NCBI RefSeq assembly: GCF_009866965.1
Contig: NZ_SPKJ01000003.1
Span: 1-64,000 of the forward strand
Reading direction: 5' to 3'
DNA from: Propylenella binzhouense
GTDB lineage: Bacteria > Pseudomonadota > Alphaproteobacteria > Rhizobiales > Afifellaceae
Length of the DNA stretch: 64,000 bases
Shown: piece by piece, positions 47,552-56,705 of the stretch
How the letters are laid out: every line of letters starts with the position of its first letter
Position numbering within the stretch: the first letter of the stretch is position 1
Notes under the pieces: generated by a model
Databases searched by the model: none
What the model was told of the DNA's origin: nothing
What the model saw: the letters and a program-made list of their open reading frames with translations, nothing else
Position numbers and translations under genes: made by a program

Positions 47552-48349
47552 TCAGGCCCGAACCGTGCCGATAAAACGCTGTACCAGGATCAGGAGCACG
47601 CTGATGATCGATACCTGCAGCGTCGCCGCCGCCGCGATGGTCGGATCGTTGTTCCATTCCATCTCGGCGAGGATGCGGATCGGCAGGGTGGTCGTGTCGC
47701 CGGCAGAGAGGAACAGCGCGATGTTCACATCGCTGAAGGAAACGATGAAGGCGAAGACCGCCCCTGACAGCATGCTGGAGCGCAGCAGGGGCAGGGTCGC
47801 CATCATGAACGCGCGTGCCGGCGGCGCGCCGAGGTTGCGTGCGGCCTCCTCAATCCTCGGGTCGATCCCGCCTATGCCGGCGAGTACGGCGCGGATCACA
47901 TAGGGCGTGCAGATCACGACATGGCCGATCCCGAGCGTCACCAGGGTCAGCGGGACATTGGCGCGCGCGAACAGCAGGAACAGCGCCACGCCCAGCAATA
48001 TCTGCGGGAACACGACCGGTGTCAGGAAGAAGACCTCGAGCGCCGAGCGTCCGAGGAATCGGCCCCTGGTCAAACCCACGGCCGCCAGGGTGCCGACTAC
48101 GAGCGAAGCCGCGGCCACGGTCAGCGCGAGCGGAAGGCTGGTCAGGAAAAGCGCGTTCAGAAGAGGCCCGGCATGAAGCAGGTTGGAGAACCAGTGGAGG
48201 GTCAGGCCGCGTGGCGGAAATTCGTAGGTCGCCGACTCGCCGAGTGCGATCAGCACTACCACCGTCATCGGCAGCAACATGAAGCACAGGACGGCAGCGG
48301 CCGGCACCAGGAAGAGCCGGCGGAGCGGCGAGAAGCGGCGGTCAGACAT
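47552..48349 (-). CDS. ABC transporter permease, PotC-like
   Basis: Inner-membrane permease of 265 residues with six hydrophobic segments. The cytoplasmic EAA loop, which contacts the ATPase, reads IEEAARNLGAPPARAFMMATLPLL. It overlaps the upstream permease gene by 8 bp. Spermidine/putrescine-type (PotBC) architecture. Confidence 0.9.
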   Translation of the reverse strand: MSDRRFSPLRRLFLVPAAAVLCFMLLPMTVVVLIALGESATYEFPPRGLTLHWFSNLLHAGPLLNALFLTSLPLALTVAAASLVVGTLAAVGLTRGRFLGRSALEVFFLTPVVFPQILLGVALFLLFARANVPLTLVTLGIGHVVICTPYVIRAVLAGIGGIDPRIEEAARNLGAPPARAFMMATLPLLRSSMLSGAVFAFIVSFSDVNIALFLSAGDTTTLPIRILAEMEWNNDPTIAAAATLQVSIISVLLILVQRFIGTVRA

Positions 48350-49172
48350 CGGTCGCTCTCCGCGAAGCGCGCAGGGCCGCGAAGATCAGGACGCTGAGCA
48401 GCACCAGCAGGGCGATCGAAAAGGCGGCCGCCGCCGGCCAGTCGAAGGCGACCAGCACGTCGTCGTAGATCTGCTGGGCGATCATCCGCACCGCGTGGCC
48501 GCCCATGATCGCCGGCACCACATAGGCGCTCGAGGATATGCCGAAGCACAGCAGAGCCCCTGAGGTCAGGCCGGAGGCGCTGAGCGGCAGTATTACCAGC
48601 CGGAAGGTCTGGAATGGAGTGGCCCCGAGATTGGCGGCCGCCTCCTCGACGGCGGGAGAAATGCGATCGAGCGCGGGGACCAGCGAGAACACCATGAAGG
48701 GCAGGGCGAACTCCACCAGGCCGACGACGACCGATGGCTCGGTGTTTAGCAGGGTCTGCACCTCGATGCCGAGCTTCTGAAGCATCCGGACAGCAGGACC
48801 GCCGCGCCCGAGCAGGATGAACCAGCCGAACACCTTGACCACCACGCTGGTCATCAGCGGCACCATGACCAGGCAGGTCAGCACTGTGCGCGCCAGCGGC
48901 TGCGAGCGGACGATCACATAGGCCAGGGGATAGGCCAGCGTCGCCCCGATGAGCGTCGCGATGGCCGCGAGGCGGACGGTGTCGAAGATGATGTCGAGAT
49001 AGAAGCCCTCGAAGACGCGCTGATAGTTTGCCATCGTCAGCCCGACGCCGCCGATCGACGTCACCGACTGGTTTCTCGCGCTGATCTCGACCAGCCCGGC
49101 GATCGGGACGACGAGAAAGGCAAGCAGCAGCAGCAGGTAGGGAACGAAAAGCAATCCGGTTCTCGCCCGCAT
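48342..49172 (-). CDS. ABC transporter permease, PotB-like
   Basis: Permease of 276 residues with six hydrophobic segments. EAA loop: VEEAAANLGATPFQTFRLVILPLS. It lies 4 bp after the ATPase gene and overlaps the second permease, so the channel subunits are made together. Confidence 0.9.
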   Translation of the reverse strand: MRARTGLLFVPYLLLLLAFLVVPIAGLVEISARNQSVTSIGGVGLTMANYQRVFEGFYLDIIFDTVRLAAIATLIGATLAYPLAYVIVRSQPLARTVLTCLVMVPLMTSVVVKVFGWFILLGRGGPAVRMLQKLGIEVQTLLNTEPSVVVGLVEFALPFMVFSLVPALDRISPAVEEAAANLGATPFQTFRLVILPLSASGLTSGALLCFGISSSAYVVPAIMGGHAVRMIAQQIYDDVLVAFDWPAAAAFSIALLVLLSVLIFAALRASRRATDV

Positions 49173-49176
49173 CCGC

Positions 49177-50250
49177 TCAGGCCCTTACGAAGGTGGCGCC
49201 GGGGCCGGTGATGGTTAGCGCGACGCGGCCGTCGAAGCTGCGGTCGGCGTGCGCGACGATAGGCGGGGCGTCGGATTGGGCGCCATCGAGGCGTACGAAT
49301 ATCTCGGTCCTGTCGCCGCCGTAGGAATGGCCGATGGCGGTGCCCGTGAGGCACGAGCCGGAGACGGTATCCTCCCCGCCGATGCTCAGGCTCTCCGGCC
49401 GGATGCTCAGCCAATGCCGGCCGCTCTGGCGCGGGTCGGCATCGGCGGCGATGACGATTCGCTGGTCCTCGTTCAGCCGCACCGACCACATGCCGTCGCC
49501 CGCCGGCTCGATTTCACTGATTTCCAGGAGATTGGAGGAGCCGATGAAATCGGCGATGAAGCGGGTGTCCGGCCGGTCGTAGATCTCTCGCGGCGAGCCC
49601 ATCTGCTCGATTCTGCCCTCGGAGAGGACCACGATCTTGTCGGACATGGCGAGCGCTTCGTCCTGGTCGTGGGTCACGTGGACGAAGGTCATGTTGAGGT
49701 CCTGCTGCATGGCGCGAAGCTCGCGCCTCATGTGGAGCCGCAGCTTGGCGTCGAGGCTCGACAGCGGTTCGTCGAGCAGCATGATTTCGGGGCGCAGCAC
49801 CAGGGCGCGCGCGATTGCCACCCGCTGCTGCTGGCCGCCCGACAATTGCGCCGGATAGCGGTCGGCGAGATGCGAGAGGCCGACGAGTTCGAGGGTCTCG
49901 CCGACCCGGCGCGCCGTCTCTTCCTTGCCGGTCCTGCGCAGCCGCAGCCCGAAGGCGACGTTGCGCGCGACGGTCAGATGCGGGAACAGCGCGAAGCTCT
50001 GAAACACCAGGCCCACGCGCCGGCGATGCGGCGCTTCCCGCGAGACGTCCTTGCCGTTCAGCTCGATCCTGCCGCCGTTCACCGGCTCGAAACCGGCGAT
50101 GCAGCGCAGCAGGGTCGATTTTCCGCAGCCGGAAGGACCGAGCAGGGAGATGAACTCCCCCTGCTCGGCGGAGAAGCTGACTGGGCCGATCACCGTGGCG
50201 TTGCCATAGTCTCTGGTGACGTCGACCAGATTGAGGATGGGCCGAGTCAT
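49177..50250 (-). CDS. ABC transporter ATP-binding protein, PotA-like
   Basis: ATPase of 357 residues from the ATG at 50250. Walker A GPSGCGKST, signature LSGGQQQRVAIARAL, Walker B IMLLDEPLSSLD, switch His in FVHVTHDQDEAL. A C-terminal TOBE domain (about residues 275-355) is as in PotA/FbpC. It energises the two permeases downstream. Confidence 0.93.
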   Translation of the reverse strand: MTRPILNLVDVTRDYGNATVIGPVSFSAEQGEFISLLGPSGCGKSTLLRCIAGFEPVNGGRIELNGKDVSREAPHRRRVGLVFQSFALFPHLTVARNVAFGLRLRRTGKEETARRVGETLELVGLSHLADRYPAQLSGGQQQRVAIARALVLRPEIMLLDEPLSSLDAKLRLHMRRELRAMQQDLNMTFVHVTHDQDEALAMSDKIVVLSEGRIEQMGSPREIYDRPDTRFIADFIGSSNLLEISEIEPAGDGMWSVRLNEDQRIVIAADADPRQSGRHWLSIRPESLSIGGEDTVSGSCLTGTAIGHSYGGDRTEIFVRLDGAQSDAPPIVAHADRSFDGRVALTITGPGATFVRA

Positions 50251-50267
50251 TGCGATGCTTTCCTTCG

Positions 50268-51338
50268 TCAGCCGAGGATCTCGCGGTTCCACCGTTCGAG
50301 CGCGGCGCTGCGGCTGGCGTGAATCTTGCCCCAGTCGAGCTTCACGACCTTTTCCAGGGCCGATTCAGGAACGGCATAGTGCTCCATCTCGGGCGGCAGC
50401 TTCACCGTGCGGTTCGACGGGGGGTAGCGGAAGATCCGCGTCATGTTGAGCTGGAGTTCGCCGTCGAGGGTGGCATTCACGAAGTGATTGGCCTCTTTGG
50501 CGAAACCCGTGCCCTTGGGTACGATGAAGCCATTGTGGGGCTGCAGGCTGGCGTCCACATACGCCATGGCAAGCGGCACGCCGGATTCCTGCAGGGCGAA
50601 GGTCCGGCCGTTCCAGTAAGGCATCATCACGATGGTCTCGTCGGAATACGCCTTGATCGCCTGCTCCTGGTTCTTGATCAGGAGCGCTCCGTTCTTCTTG
50701 AAGAGGTCGGAGATCGCCTCGACCGCCGGGTCGATATTGTCCTCGTCGCCACCCAGATGCTTGTTGATGGCGTGTAGCCACATCAGGCCATAATACCCGA
50801 AGTCCGGCACGCCGATCTTGCCCTTGAGCGACGCCGCCCATAAGTCGTCCCAGCTCGTCGGCGCCGACGCCAGCTTGGTGTTGTAGGTGATCGAGATGAA
50901 CGGCACTGTCATCGCTGACGCCCAGTGCTTGAGGCCGTTACGTTCCGGCTGATGGGCGGTGGGGAAGACGTCCTTGTAGTTGGTGACGATGTCGAGATCG
51001 AGGTCCTGCAGGACGCCAGCGTCGGCGGCCATGTAGTGCTCGATATCGAGGAAGTCGGCCGTCGAGAACGGCGGGTTGTCGGGCTGCGCGAGCAGGCGCG
51101 AGATCATCGCCGGGTAGGGTGCGTCGAGGTAACTGGGCTCGGCGGCCAGCGTGCCCGACTGGATCAGTGACGGGACGAAGGACTTCTTGATGCCGTCTCC
51201 CCAGCTTCCTCCGAGGGTGCCAACAGTGAACTGGCTGTCGGCCCAGGCCGCACGGGGCGCGACGGCGCCCATCATGGCCAGACTGGCCGCGCCATATTTC
51301 AGAACCGCGCGGCGGGTGGGATTCGATAGGTCGCTCAT
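50268..51338 (-). CDS. Extracellular solute-binding protein, PotD-like, with Tat signal
   Basis: Binding protein of 356 residues from the ATG at 51338. The N terminus has NPTRRAVLKYGAA, a twin-arginine signal, with cleavage near AAWADS. The mature part has the type 2 periplasmic fold blocks TVGTLGGSWGDG, PDFGYYGLMWLHAINK and FIVPKGTGFAKEANHF. A Tat signal suggests export in the folded state. Spermidine-type proteins bind amines and other small cationic or amide compounds; the substrate here is unknown. Confidence 0.88.
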   Translation of the reverse strand: MSDLSNPTRRAVLKYGAASLAMMGAVAPRAAWADSQFTVGTLGGSWGDGIKKSFVPSLIQSGTLAAEPSYLDAPYPAMISRLLAQPDNPPFSTADFLDIEHYMAADAGVLQDLDLDIVTNYKDVFPTAHQPERNGLKHWASAMTVPFISITYNTKLASAPTSWDDLWAASLKGKIGVPDFGYYGLMWLHAINKHLGGDEDNIDPAVEAISDLFKKNGALLIKNQEQAIKAYSDETIVMMPYWNGRTFALQESGVPLAMAYVDASLQPHNGFIVPKGTGFAKEANHFVNATLDGELQLNMTRIFRYPPSNRTVKLPPEMEHYAVPESALEKVVKLDWGKIHASRSAALERWNREILG

Positions 51339-51379
51339 GATGATCTCCTTGGCTGCGTGTCGGGGAGCCGGCACCGGTT

Positions 51380-52057
51380 TCAGACATTCATGGGTGAATC
51401 GACGAGGGGCTTCAGTTCGTTGGGGGCAAGGACCTGTTTGACGAAGAGCTGCTGGTGCGGCTCGTAGAAATTCCAGAGCGCGCGCAGCGACTTCAGCGGC
51501 GCTTCGTCCCAGTCGATGCGGAGATCGACGAGGGGCCAGGCTTCGCGGTCGGCGATGAGGAGGCCGGCGGAACGGATCGGTTTCGTCTCGCCGCCGGCTT
51601 CGTATCCGGCATCGACGGCGGCCAGCAGCCGTTCGGCGAAAGACATTCCGGACGCGCCTTCATAGGCCTCAACCATGATCTGCGGAATGTCAGCGCTGGC
51701 GATGAAATTGCCGGTCGAGACGCAGGCGTTTCCGACAAAGCCGGTATTGATGTTGGTGATCTCGGGGCCGGTATAGAATGCCGCGCGTCCATGCCGGTCG
51801 ACGGCGGCGAACTGACGCTCGCCGGGATGGTCGTTGGCCAAGGCGAGCACCTTCACCGTTTCCTGCGCCGAGCAGCCTTGCGACAACAGATCGAGCCCGA
51901 TCGGGCCGGCGCGGGTATCCGTGCGGTGCTGTGTCGTCACGGCGCCGACGCCGGCGCGGACCCAAGGGCAGCGGTTGGCGACGGCCACTGCGGAAGAGGT
52001 GAGGGCGATCCCGAACATGCCGGTTTCCGGGTCTCGGGCGATGAGAGAGAAGGTCAC
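51380..52057 (-). CDS. DUF1028 family protein (Ntn-hydrolase-like)
   Basis: DUF1028 protein of about 225 residues: TFSLIARDPETGMFGIALTSSAVAVANRCPWVRAG is the family opening, with GxxxQxTDxxxGxxGLxLL and GNACVSTGNFI following. The ATG at 52072 has no ribosome-binding site and lies 5 bp from the operator. A GTG at 52057 with GGAAAGCGG upstream gives the usual MTFSxxARDPETG start, so I choose it. The biochemical role of DUF1028 is not established; structures are reported to resemble Ntn hydrolases. First gene of the importer-amidohydrolase operon. Confidence 0.8.
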   Translation of the reverse strand: MTFSLIARDPETGMFGIALTSSAVAVANRCPWVRAGVGAVTTQHRTDTRAGPIGLDLLSQGCSAQETVKVLALANDHPGERQFAAVDRHGRAAFYTGPEITNINTGFVGNACVSTGNFIASADIPQIMVEAYEGASGMSFAERLLAAVDAGYEAGGETKPIRSAGLLIADREAWPLVDLRIDWDEAPLKSLRALWNFYEPHQQLFVKQVLAPNELKPLVDSPMNV

Positions 52058-52076
52058 AGTGCCGCTTTCCATTGGT

Positions 52077-52092
52077 ATTGTAGCGCTACAAT
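52077..52092. promoter_or_regulatory. LacI-type operator O1
   Basis: ATTGTAGCGCTACAAT is a perfect 16-bp palindrome with the CG centre typical of LacI-family operators. It is 20 bp upstream of the GTG start of the DUF1028 gene and next to a LacI gene transcribed the other way. Confidence 0.85.
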
Positions 52093-52130
52093 CGCAAAGG
52101 AAATTGCTTTGTCAACTGGCCTTCAGCACT

Positions 52131-52146
52131 ATTTTAGCGATACAAT
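52131..52146. promoter_or_regulatory. LacI-type operator O2
   Basis: ATTTTAGCGATACAAT matches O1 at 14 of 16 positions. The centres of O1 and O2 are 54 bp apart, about five helical turns, which would let one repressor tetramer bind both by looping. It lies between O1 and the lacI-type gene, so autoregulation is likely. Confidence 0.8.
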
Positions 52147-52212
52147 GCCGAACTACTAAATTTGCGCATTTCTTGTGCAATGCGTGATCAAGTATTAGGC
52201 GGAGAGAAAGAG

Positions 52213-53232
52213 ATGGGGAGCGAACAGAAGCGCCGCGGTTCCGGCATCACCATGAGCGATGTTGCCCGCGCCGTAGGCGTGTCCGCCATGACGGTATCCA
52301 ACACGTTCCGCAATCCCGACATCGTGCAGCCGGAGACGCGCAAGCGGGTTCTGGCGATCGCCTCGAAACTCGGTTACGTGCCGAACTCCATCGCCGGCAA
52401 CCTGACTTCGGGACAGAGCCGGGTGATCGCCGTCGTGACGCCGTCGATCCGCAACTCCAATTTCGCCGACATGATCATCTGTCTCGAGCGCGCGCTTACG
52501 CGCGCGGGCTATCATCTGATCATCTCCATGGTCGAAACCGATGAAAAGGAGTTGCCGGCGATGACCGCCCTGGTGGGAAGGCGCGTCGACGGCATCGTCA
52601 TCGCCGGTAACATACTCACCGAAAGCGCCCGGGAACTCCTGCGCAAGACGACGATCCCCGTTGTCGAGACCTGGAACATCAACGGCCCCGCCATCGACAT
52701 GGTGGCCGGATTCTCGGAGCGCGACGCGGGCGAGAGCGCGACGCGCCTGCTGATCGAATCTGGATGCCGTCGCATCGGCCTGCTTTGCGTCGATAACCCG
52801 CTGCACAGCCGGTACGGCGAGCGCCAACGCGGTTTCGAGGACGCTCTGAAGCGCGCCGGACTGGACAGCGGGCTCGTCGTCAGAATTGCCGACAAGAGCG
52901 GCTATGGTGGGGGCGCGACTGGAATTGCCGACCTCATCGACCGCGCGGCGGATCTCGATGGGGTGTTCTGCATGACCGACGTGCTAGCGGTGGGGGCGCT
53001 CTTCGAGTGCCAGCGCCGCGGCATCCAGGTTCCCTCGGACCTGTCGATCGTCGGGTTCGGCGATTACGAGATAGCCAAGCAGATCCCGCCCGGCCTGACC
53101 ACGGTCCATTCGCCCGGCGACCGCATAGGCGAGGTGGCCGCCGAGCTCATCCTCGCCCGCCTGAACGGCGATCCCGGCGTAAACCGCCGTGTCGACACGG
53201 GCTTTCATCTGGTGCGGCGCGGCTCGGCATAG
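52213..53232 (+). CDS. LacI family transcriptional regulator
   Basis: Repressor of 339 residues. N-terminal HTH TMSDVARAVGVSAMTVSNTFRNP and hinge helix PNSIAGNLTSGQS, then a periplasmic-binding-like domain (VIAVVTPSIRNSNFADM, VDGIVIAGN, ADLDGVFCMTDVLAVGALFEC). ATG at 52213 has GGAGAGAAAG upstream; an earlier ATG at 52180 is also open. The HTH serine/threonine positions and the two palindromes upstream argue for direct control of the divergent DUF1028-ABC-amidohydrolase operon with the imported compound or a product as inducer. Confidence 0.92.
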   Translation: MGSEQKRRGSGITMSDVARAVGVSAMTVSNTFRNPDIVQPETRKRVLAIASKLGYVPNSIAGNLTSGQSRVIAVVTPSIRNSNFADMIICLERALTRAGYHLIISMVETDEKELPAMTALVGRRVDGIVIAGNILTESARELLRKTTIPVVETWNINGPAIDMVAGFSERDAGESATRLLIESGCRRIGLLCVDNPLHSRYGERQRGFEDALKRAGLDSGLVVRIADKSGYGGGATGIADLIDRAADLDGVFCMTDVLAVGALFECQRRGIQVPSDLSIVGFGDYEIAKQIPPGLTTVHSPGDRIGEVAAELILARLNGDPGVNRRVDTGFHLVRRGSA

Positions 53233-53913
53233 AGCCTTCGCCGGCAATCCTTTCCCAGTGACGAAATCATACCGGTTCGGCACGCCGCAGCGTGCCCCTG
53301 CTTCAGCCTTTTGCCGCGTGGGCAACGGTGCCGTCCACGGCCTCGACCAGGCGCGTGGCGCAGGCCTCGCACGATATCAGGGGAGGCCGAAGCCGGTCGG
53401 CAGCGCCATGTTGACCACGTGCCGGTGCTCAAGTTCGTCAATCCCATCGGCGTCGGAACCTGGGAGACGACGGCCTGGCCGATTCCGAACGTTTCCCAGA
53501 CCACGACGGTGCAGTCCCGCCCGGACGGATCGTTCGGCCGGGTCGTCACCACCACCGGGCGGGGCATGCCGGGCATCGCGGAGGCGATCTCCGGCACGTG
53601 CATCGTCCAGGCGGTGACGGCCGACCGCTTCACCCTGGAGATGACGCCGCAGCACCGGCCTCCGGCGACTGCGTCCTACCGCCGGGTGGACGAGGAGACC
53701 TTGACGGACACCACGAGCGGCACCCGGTCGCGCCGCGCGGTGAGGCGCCGCGCCTTGATCCGCCCGCCCCGAGGCGGGGGTCGTCGTCCTGCCGGGCCTC
53801 GGGCGCAGGTCGAATTCCGAGGCGTCGAGGGGTGGCCGCGCGCCATTGCCTTCCATCCGCGACGGCGGAATAGTGCGGCCTCCCGCCCGCGGCATGTCTT
53901 CCACGGACCTCCC
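53233..53913. other. Gap at a composition boundary with a fragment of a small beta-rich protein
   Basis: No complete gene is seen. On the plus strand about 53450-53735 reads VGTWETTAWPIPNVSQTT, RPDGSFGRVVTTTGRG, GTCIVQAVTADRFTLEM and YRRVDEETLTDT. This looks like an uncharacterised secreted lipocalin-like protein (GTW start, alternating strands, YRRVD near the end), but it has no start codon or signal peptide of its own. I think it is a decayed fragment. Base composition rises in GC here, between the catabolic region and the housekeeping genes. Confidence 0.4.
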
Positions 53914-54891
53914 ATGAAGATCGCCATTCTCGACGACTACCAGAATGTCGCGTTGCAGGCGGCCGACTGGTCCGAGGTGCTGGCCTCCGCCGAGGTGACG
54001 GTTTTCGACCGGCCGATCCCGATGGCGGAAGCCGCCGGCGCGCTCGCGCCGTTCGACGCGATCTGCACCATCCGCGAACGGATGCCGATCCCGCGCGCGC
54101 TCCTCGAGGCGCTGCCGAACCTGAAGCTCGTCTGCATCACGGGGAAATATCACCGCACGCTCGACGCCCGCGCGGCCGCGGAGCGGAACATCTGCATCAC
54201 CTATACTGAATCGCTCGGCACTGATCACAGGTCGACCTCGGAGCTCGCCTGGGGCCTCATCCTTGCGCTTGCCCGCCACATCCCGACGGAGGCCGAGGCG
54301 ATGCGGAAGGGCGGCTGGCAGAACTCCGTGGGCATCACGCTCGCCGGCCGCACCCTCGGGCTCGTCGGCCTCGGGCGGCAGGGGAGCTACATGGTTCCGA
54401 CCGCACGGGCGCTCGGCATGGAGGTGATCGCCTGGAGCCCGAATCTCACGGCCGAGAAGGCGGCGCAGAAGGGCGCCCGGCGGGTGGAGAAGGAGGAGCT
54501 CTTCGCCCGGAGCGACGTGGTGAGCCTTCACCTCGTGCTTTCGGAGCGCAGTCGCGGCATTGTCGGCGCGGCAGAGCTCGGCCTGATGAAGCCGACCGCC
54601 CTTCTCGTCAACACCGCGCGCGGTCCGATCGTCGACGAGCCGAGCCTCGTCGCGGCGCTAAAGGAGAAGCGGATCGCCGGTGCGGGCCTTGATGTCTACG
54701 ACGTCGAGCCGCTGCCCGACGACCATCCGCTGCGCACGCTCCCCAATGCGATCCTGATGCCGCATCTCGGCTATAATGTCTGGGAGTTCTTCCAGACCGC
54801 GTTCGGCGACGTCGTCGCGAACATCCTTGCCTATCGAAGCGGACGCCCGATCCGCGTGCTCGACCCGGACCGGAACGCCAGTTCGCCCTGA
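53914..54891 (+). CDS. D-2-hydroxyacid dehydrogenase family protein
   Basis: NAD-dependent dehydrogenase of 325 residues. The cofactor motif is GLVGLGRQGSYM; catalytic residues are Arg in VNTARGP, Glu in YDVEPLP and His in LMPHLGYN. The frame is open upstream for 600 bp, but the ATG at 53914 begins the fold properly (MKIAILDDYQNVAL). Members reduce or oxidise 2-hydroxyacids such as phosphoglycerate, glycerate or lactate. First gene on the GC-rich side of the composition boundary. Confidence 0.88.
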   Translation: MKIAILDDYQNVALQAADWSEVLASAEVTVFDRPIPMAEAAGALAPFDAICTIRERMPIPRALLEALPNLKLVCITGKYHRTLDARAAAERNICITYTESLGTDHRSTSELAWGLILALARHIPTEAEAMRKGGWQNSVGITLAGRTLGLVGLGRQGSYMVPTARALGMEVIAWSPNLTAEKAAQKGARRVEKEELFARSDVVSLHLVLSERSRGIVGAAELGLMKPTALLVNTARGPIVDEPSLVAALKEKRIAGAGLDVYDVEPLPDDHPLRTLPNAILMPHLGYNVWEFFQTAFGDVVANILAYRSGRPIRVLDPDRNASSP

Positions 54892-54925
54892 TGTCAGGCC
54901 GGTTCGGGGCGGAGCCGCGCCGCGA

Positions 54926-55693
54926 TCAGATCGGCCGGAACTCGCGGCCCTGCCGCAGGCAGATCTCGTCGAGCCGGAGCGGTTCGCCGATCGGCGCCTT
55001 CATGTTCTTCCGCACGATGGCGTATTCCGACGTGACCGTAACGCTCTCGATCAGCCTGGGGCGGGCCGCGCAGGCCATCGAAAGCTCGAAGACGAAATTA
55101 CTCATCGCTGGCTGGTCGCGCCAGAGGCTGGTGGTCTGCCAGGAGCCCGCCCAGTGCGCCCAGCCCCAGTCCTCGATCACGTAGAACCCGCCGGGGCGCA
55201 GGTGCGGAAAGGCGATCTCGAACGCCCGCCGGGTCGGCGCGTAGAGATGCGAGGCGTCGTCGATGATGAGGTCGATCGGCCCTTCGAACTCGGATGCGAT
55301 GATCGCCGCGAGCTTCGCCTCGTCGTCCTGGGAGGTCTCATAGTGGATCGAGATCCGCCGGCCGAGCGGATGCGACGCGCGGACCGCGTCGAAGCCGGGC
55401 CTCGGCGCCGAAATGTCGACGCCGACGAGCTTCTCGGGCGCGAAGATCGCGGCGAGCAGAAGCGCGGAGCCTCCCTCCCAGACGCCGAGGTCGAGAATCT
55501 GCCGGCACGCGCGTCCCCGATAGAGGTTCACGTAGCGTTGGAAGAAGGCGCGCGGCTTGAGGACGATGACCTCGTCCGTCGTGGTCTGGTGCTTCTCGTA
55601 CTCGGCCGTCACCACCCGGAACTTCAATCCCTCCATGACCGCCTCGAGTGGGGTGGCGGGGTCCCAGGCGCGAAGCCGTTCGAATGGTTCCAT
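54926..55693 (-). CDS. Class I SAM-dependent methyltransferase-like protein
   Basis: Protein of 255 residues. The SAM-binding motif I is LDLGVWEGGSALLLAAIF, motif II VGVDIS, then PIDLIIDDASHLYAPTRRAFE and LRPGGFYVIEDWGWAHW. This is the cephalosporin hydroxylase/CmcI-like methyltransferase group, often linked to surface glycans. No neighbouring biosynthetic gene helps. Convergent with the hydroxyacid dehydrogenase. Confidence 0.75.
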   Translation of the reverse strand: MEPFERLRAWDPATPLEAVMEGLKFRVVTAEYEKHQTTTDEVIVLKPRAFFQRYVNLYRGRACRQILDLGVWEGGSALLLAAIFAPEKLVGVDISAPRPGFDAVRASHPLGRRISIHYETSQDDEAKLAAIIASEFEGPIDLIIDDASHLYAPTRRAFEIAFPHLRPGGFYVIEDWGWAHWAGSWQTTSLWRDQPAMSNFVFELSMACAARPRLIESVTVTSEYAIVRKNMKAPIGEPLRLDEICLRQGREFRPI

Positions 55694-55788
55694 GGAGGCG
55701 CTCGATGGCGGAAGAGGAGTGATCTGCGGCGTTCCGGCCGCTGCCGCGAGCCGATCCGGCAGCCGCCGCGGCGAGGCTGTTGCGGAGT

Positions 55789-56571
55789 CTAGAGGGCGGT
55801 CCAGCCGCCGTCGATCGAAAGCGGCGCGCCGGTGATCTGTGCGGCGGCATCCGAACAGAGAAAGACGGTCATGGCGCCGATCGCCGAGGCCTCGACGAAC
55901 TGCTTGGTCGGTTGGCGCTCCAGCATGACCTCCCGGATGACCTCCTCGCGTCCCATGTCGTGCGCCTTCATCTGGTCCGCGATCTGGCCCTCCACGAGCG
56001 GCGTGCGCACATAGCCGGGGCAGATGGCGTTGCAGGTGATCTGCGTCTCGGCGAGTTCGAGGGCAACCGTCTTGGTGAGGCCGAGAAGCCCGTGCTTCGC
56101 GGCGACATAGGCCGCCTTGAAGGGCGAGGCCGTCAGCCCGTGCGCGGAGGCGATGTTCACGATGCGGCCCCAGCCCGCCTCGCGCATGCCCGGCACGGCG
56201 GCGCGGATCGTGTGGAAGGCGGAGGAGAGGTTGATCGCGATGATCGCGTCCCAGCGCTCGGGCGGGAAGTCCTCGATCCGCGCCACATGCTGGACGCCGG
56301 CATTGTTGACGAGGACCTGGACGGGCCCGAACGCCGCGGCGGCGGCCGCGACGAGGGAGGCGCAGTCCTCGGGACGCGCCATGTCGGCGCGGCAGTAGAT
56401 CGCGCCGACGCCGTGCGTCGCGGCGATCCGGTCCGCCAGCGCGCGGTCCTCGGCGGAATCGGTGAAGGAATTGAGGACGAGGTTCGCCCCCTCGGCGGCC
56501 AGCGCCTCGGCGATTGCGAGCCCGATCCCCGAGGTGGACCCCGTCACGACCGCGGTCTTGCCCCTCAGCAT
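55789..56571 (-). CDS. bdhA: D-3-hydroxybutyrate dehydrogenase
   Basis: SDR of 260 residues: [48 protein letters not shown] (catalytic Ser, Tyr, Lys), [13 protein letters not shown] and a final IDGGWTAL. The AHGL and QPTKQFV blocks are typical of BdhA, which oxidises D-3-hydroxybutyrate to acetoacetate in PHB and ketone-body use. Divergent from ispG. Confidence 0.9.
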   Translation of the reverse strand: MLRGKTAVVTGSTSGIGLAIAEALAAEGANLVLNSFTDSAEDRALADRIAATHGVGAIYCRADMARPEDCASLVAAAAAAFGPVQVLVNNAGVQHVARIEDFPPERWDAIIAINLSSAFHTIRAAVPGMREAGWGRIVNIASAHGLTASPFKAAYVAAKHGLLGLTKTVALELAETQITCNAICPGYVRTPLVEGQIADQMKAHDMGREEVIREVMLERQPTKQFVEASAIGAMTVFLCSDAAAQITGAPLSIDGGWTAL

Positions 56572-56705
56572 CGCCGATGTCCTCCGTCCGTCATGCTCCG
56601 CTTCTATCTATTGCAACGCAGCGAGGAACGCTATCATCCCGGCGCTTCCGGGTCGCCGCGCCGCGCCGCGTTGACTTCGCGCGTCCGGTTCGCCACCTCA
56701 TCGCC

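Noticed and set aside
46044-47657. 537-codon minus-strand frame overlapping the amidohydrolase
   Set aside because: Out-of-frame reading; the amidohydrolase frame has all metal ligands.
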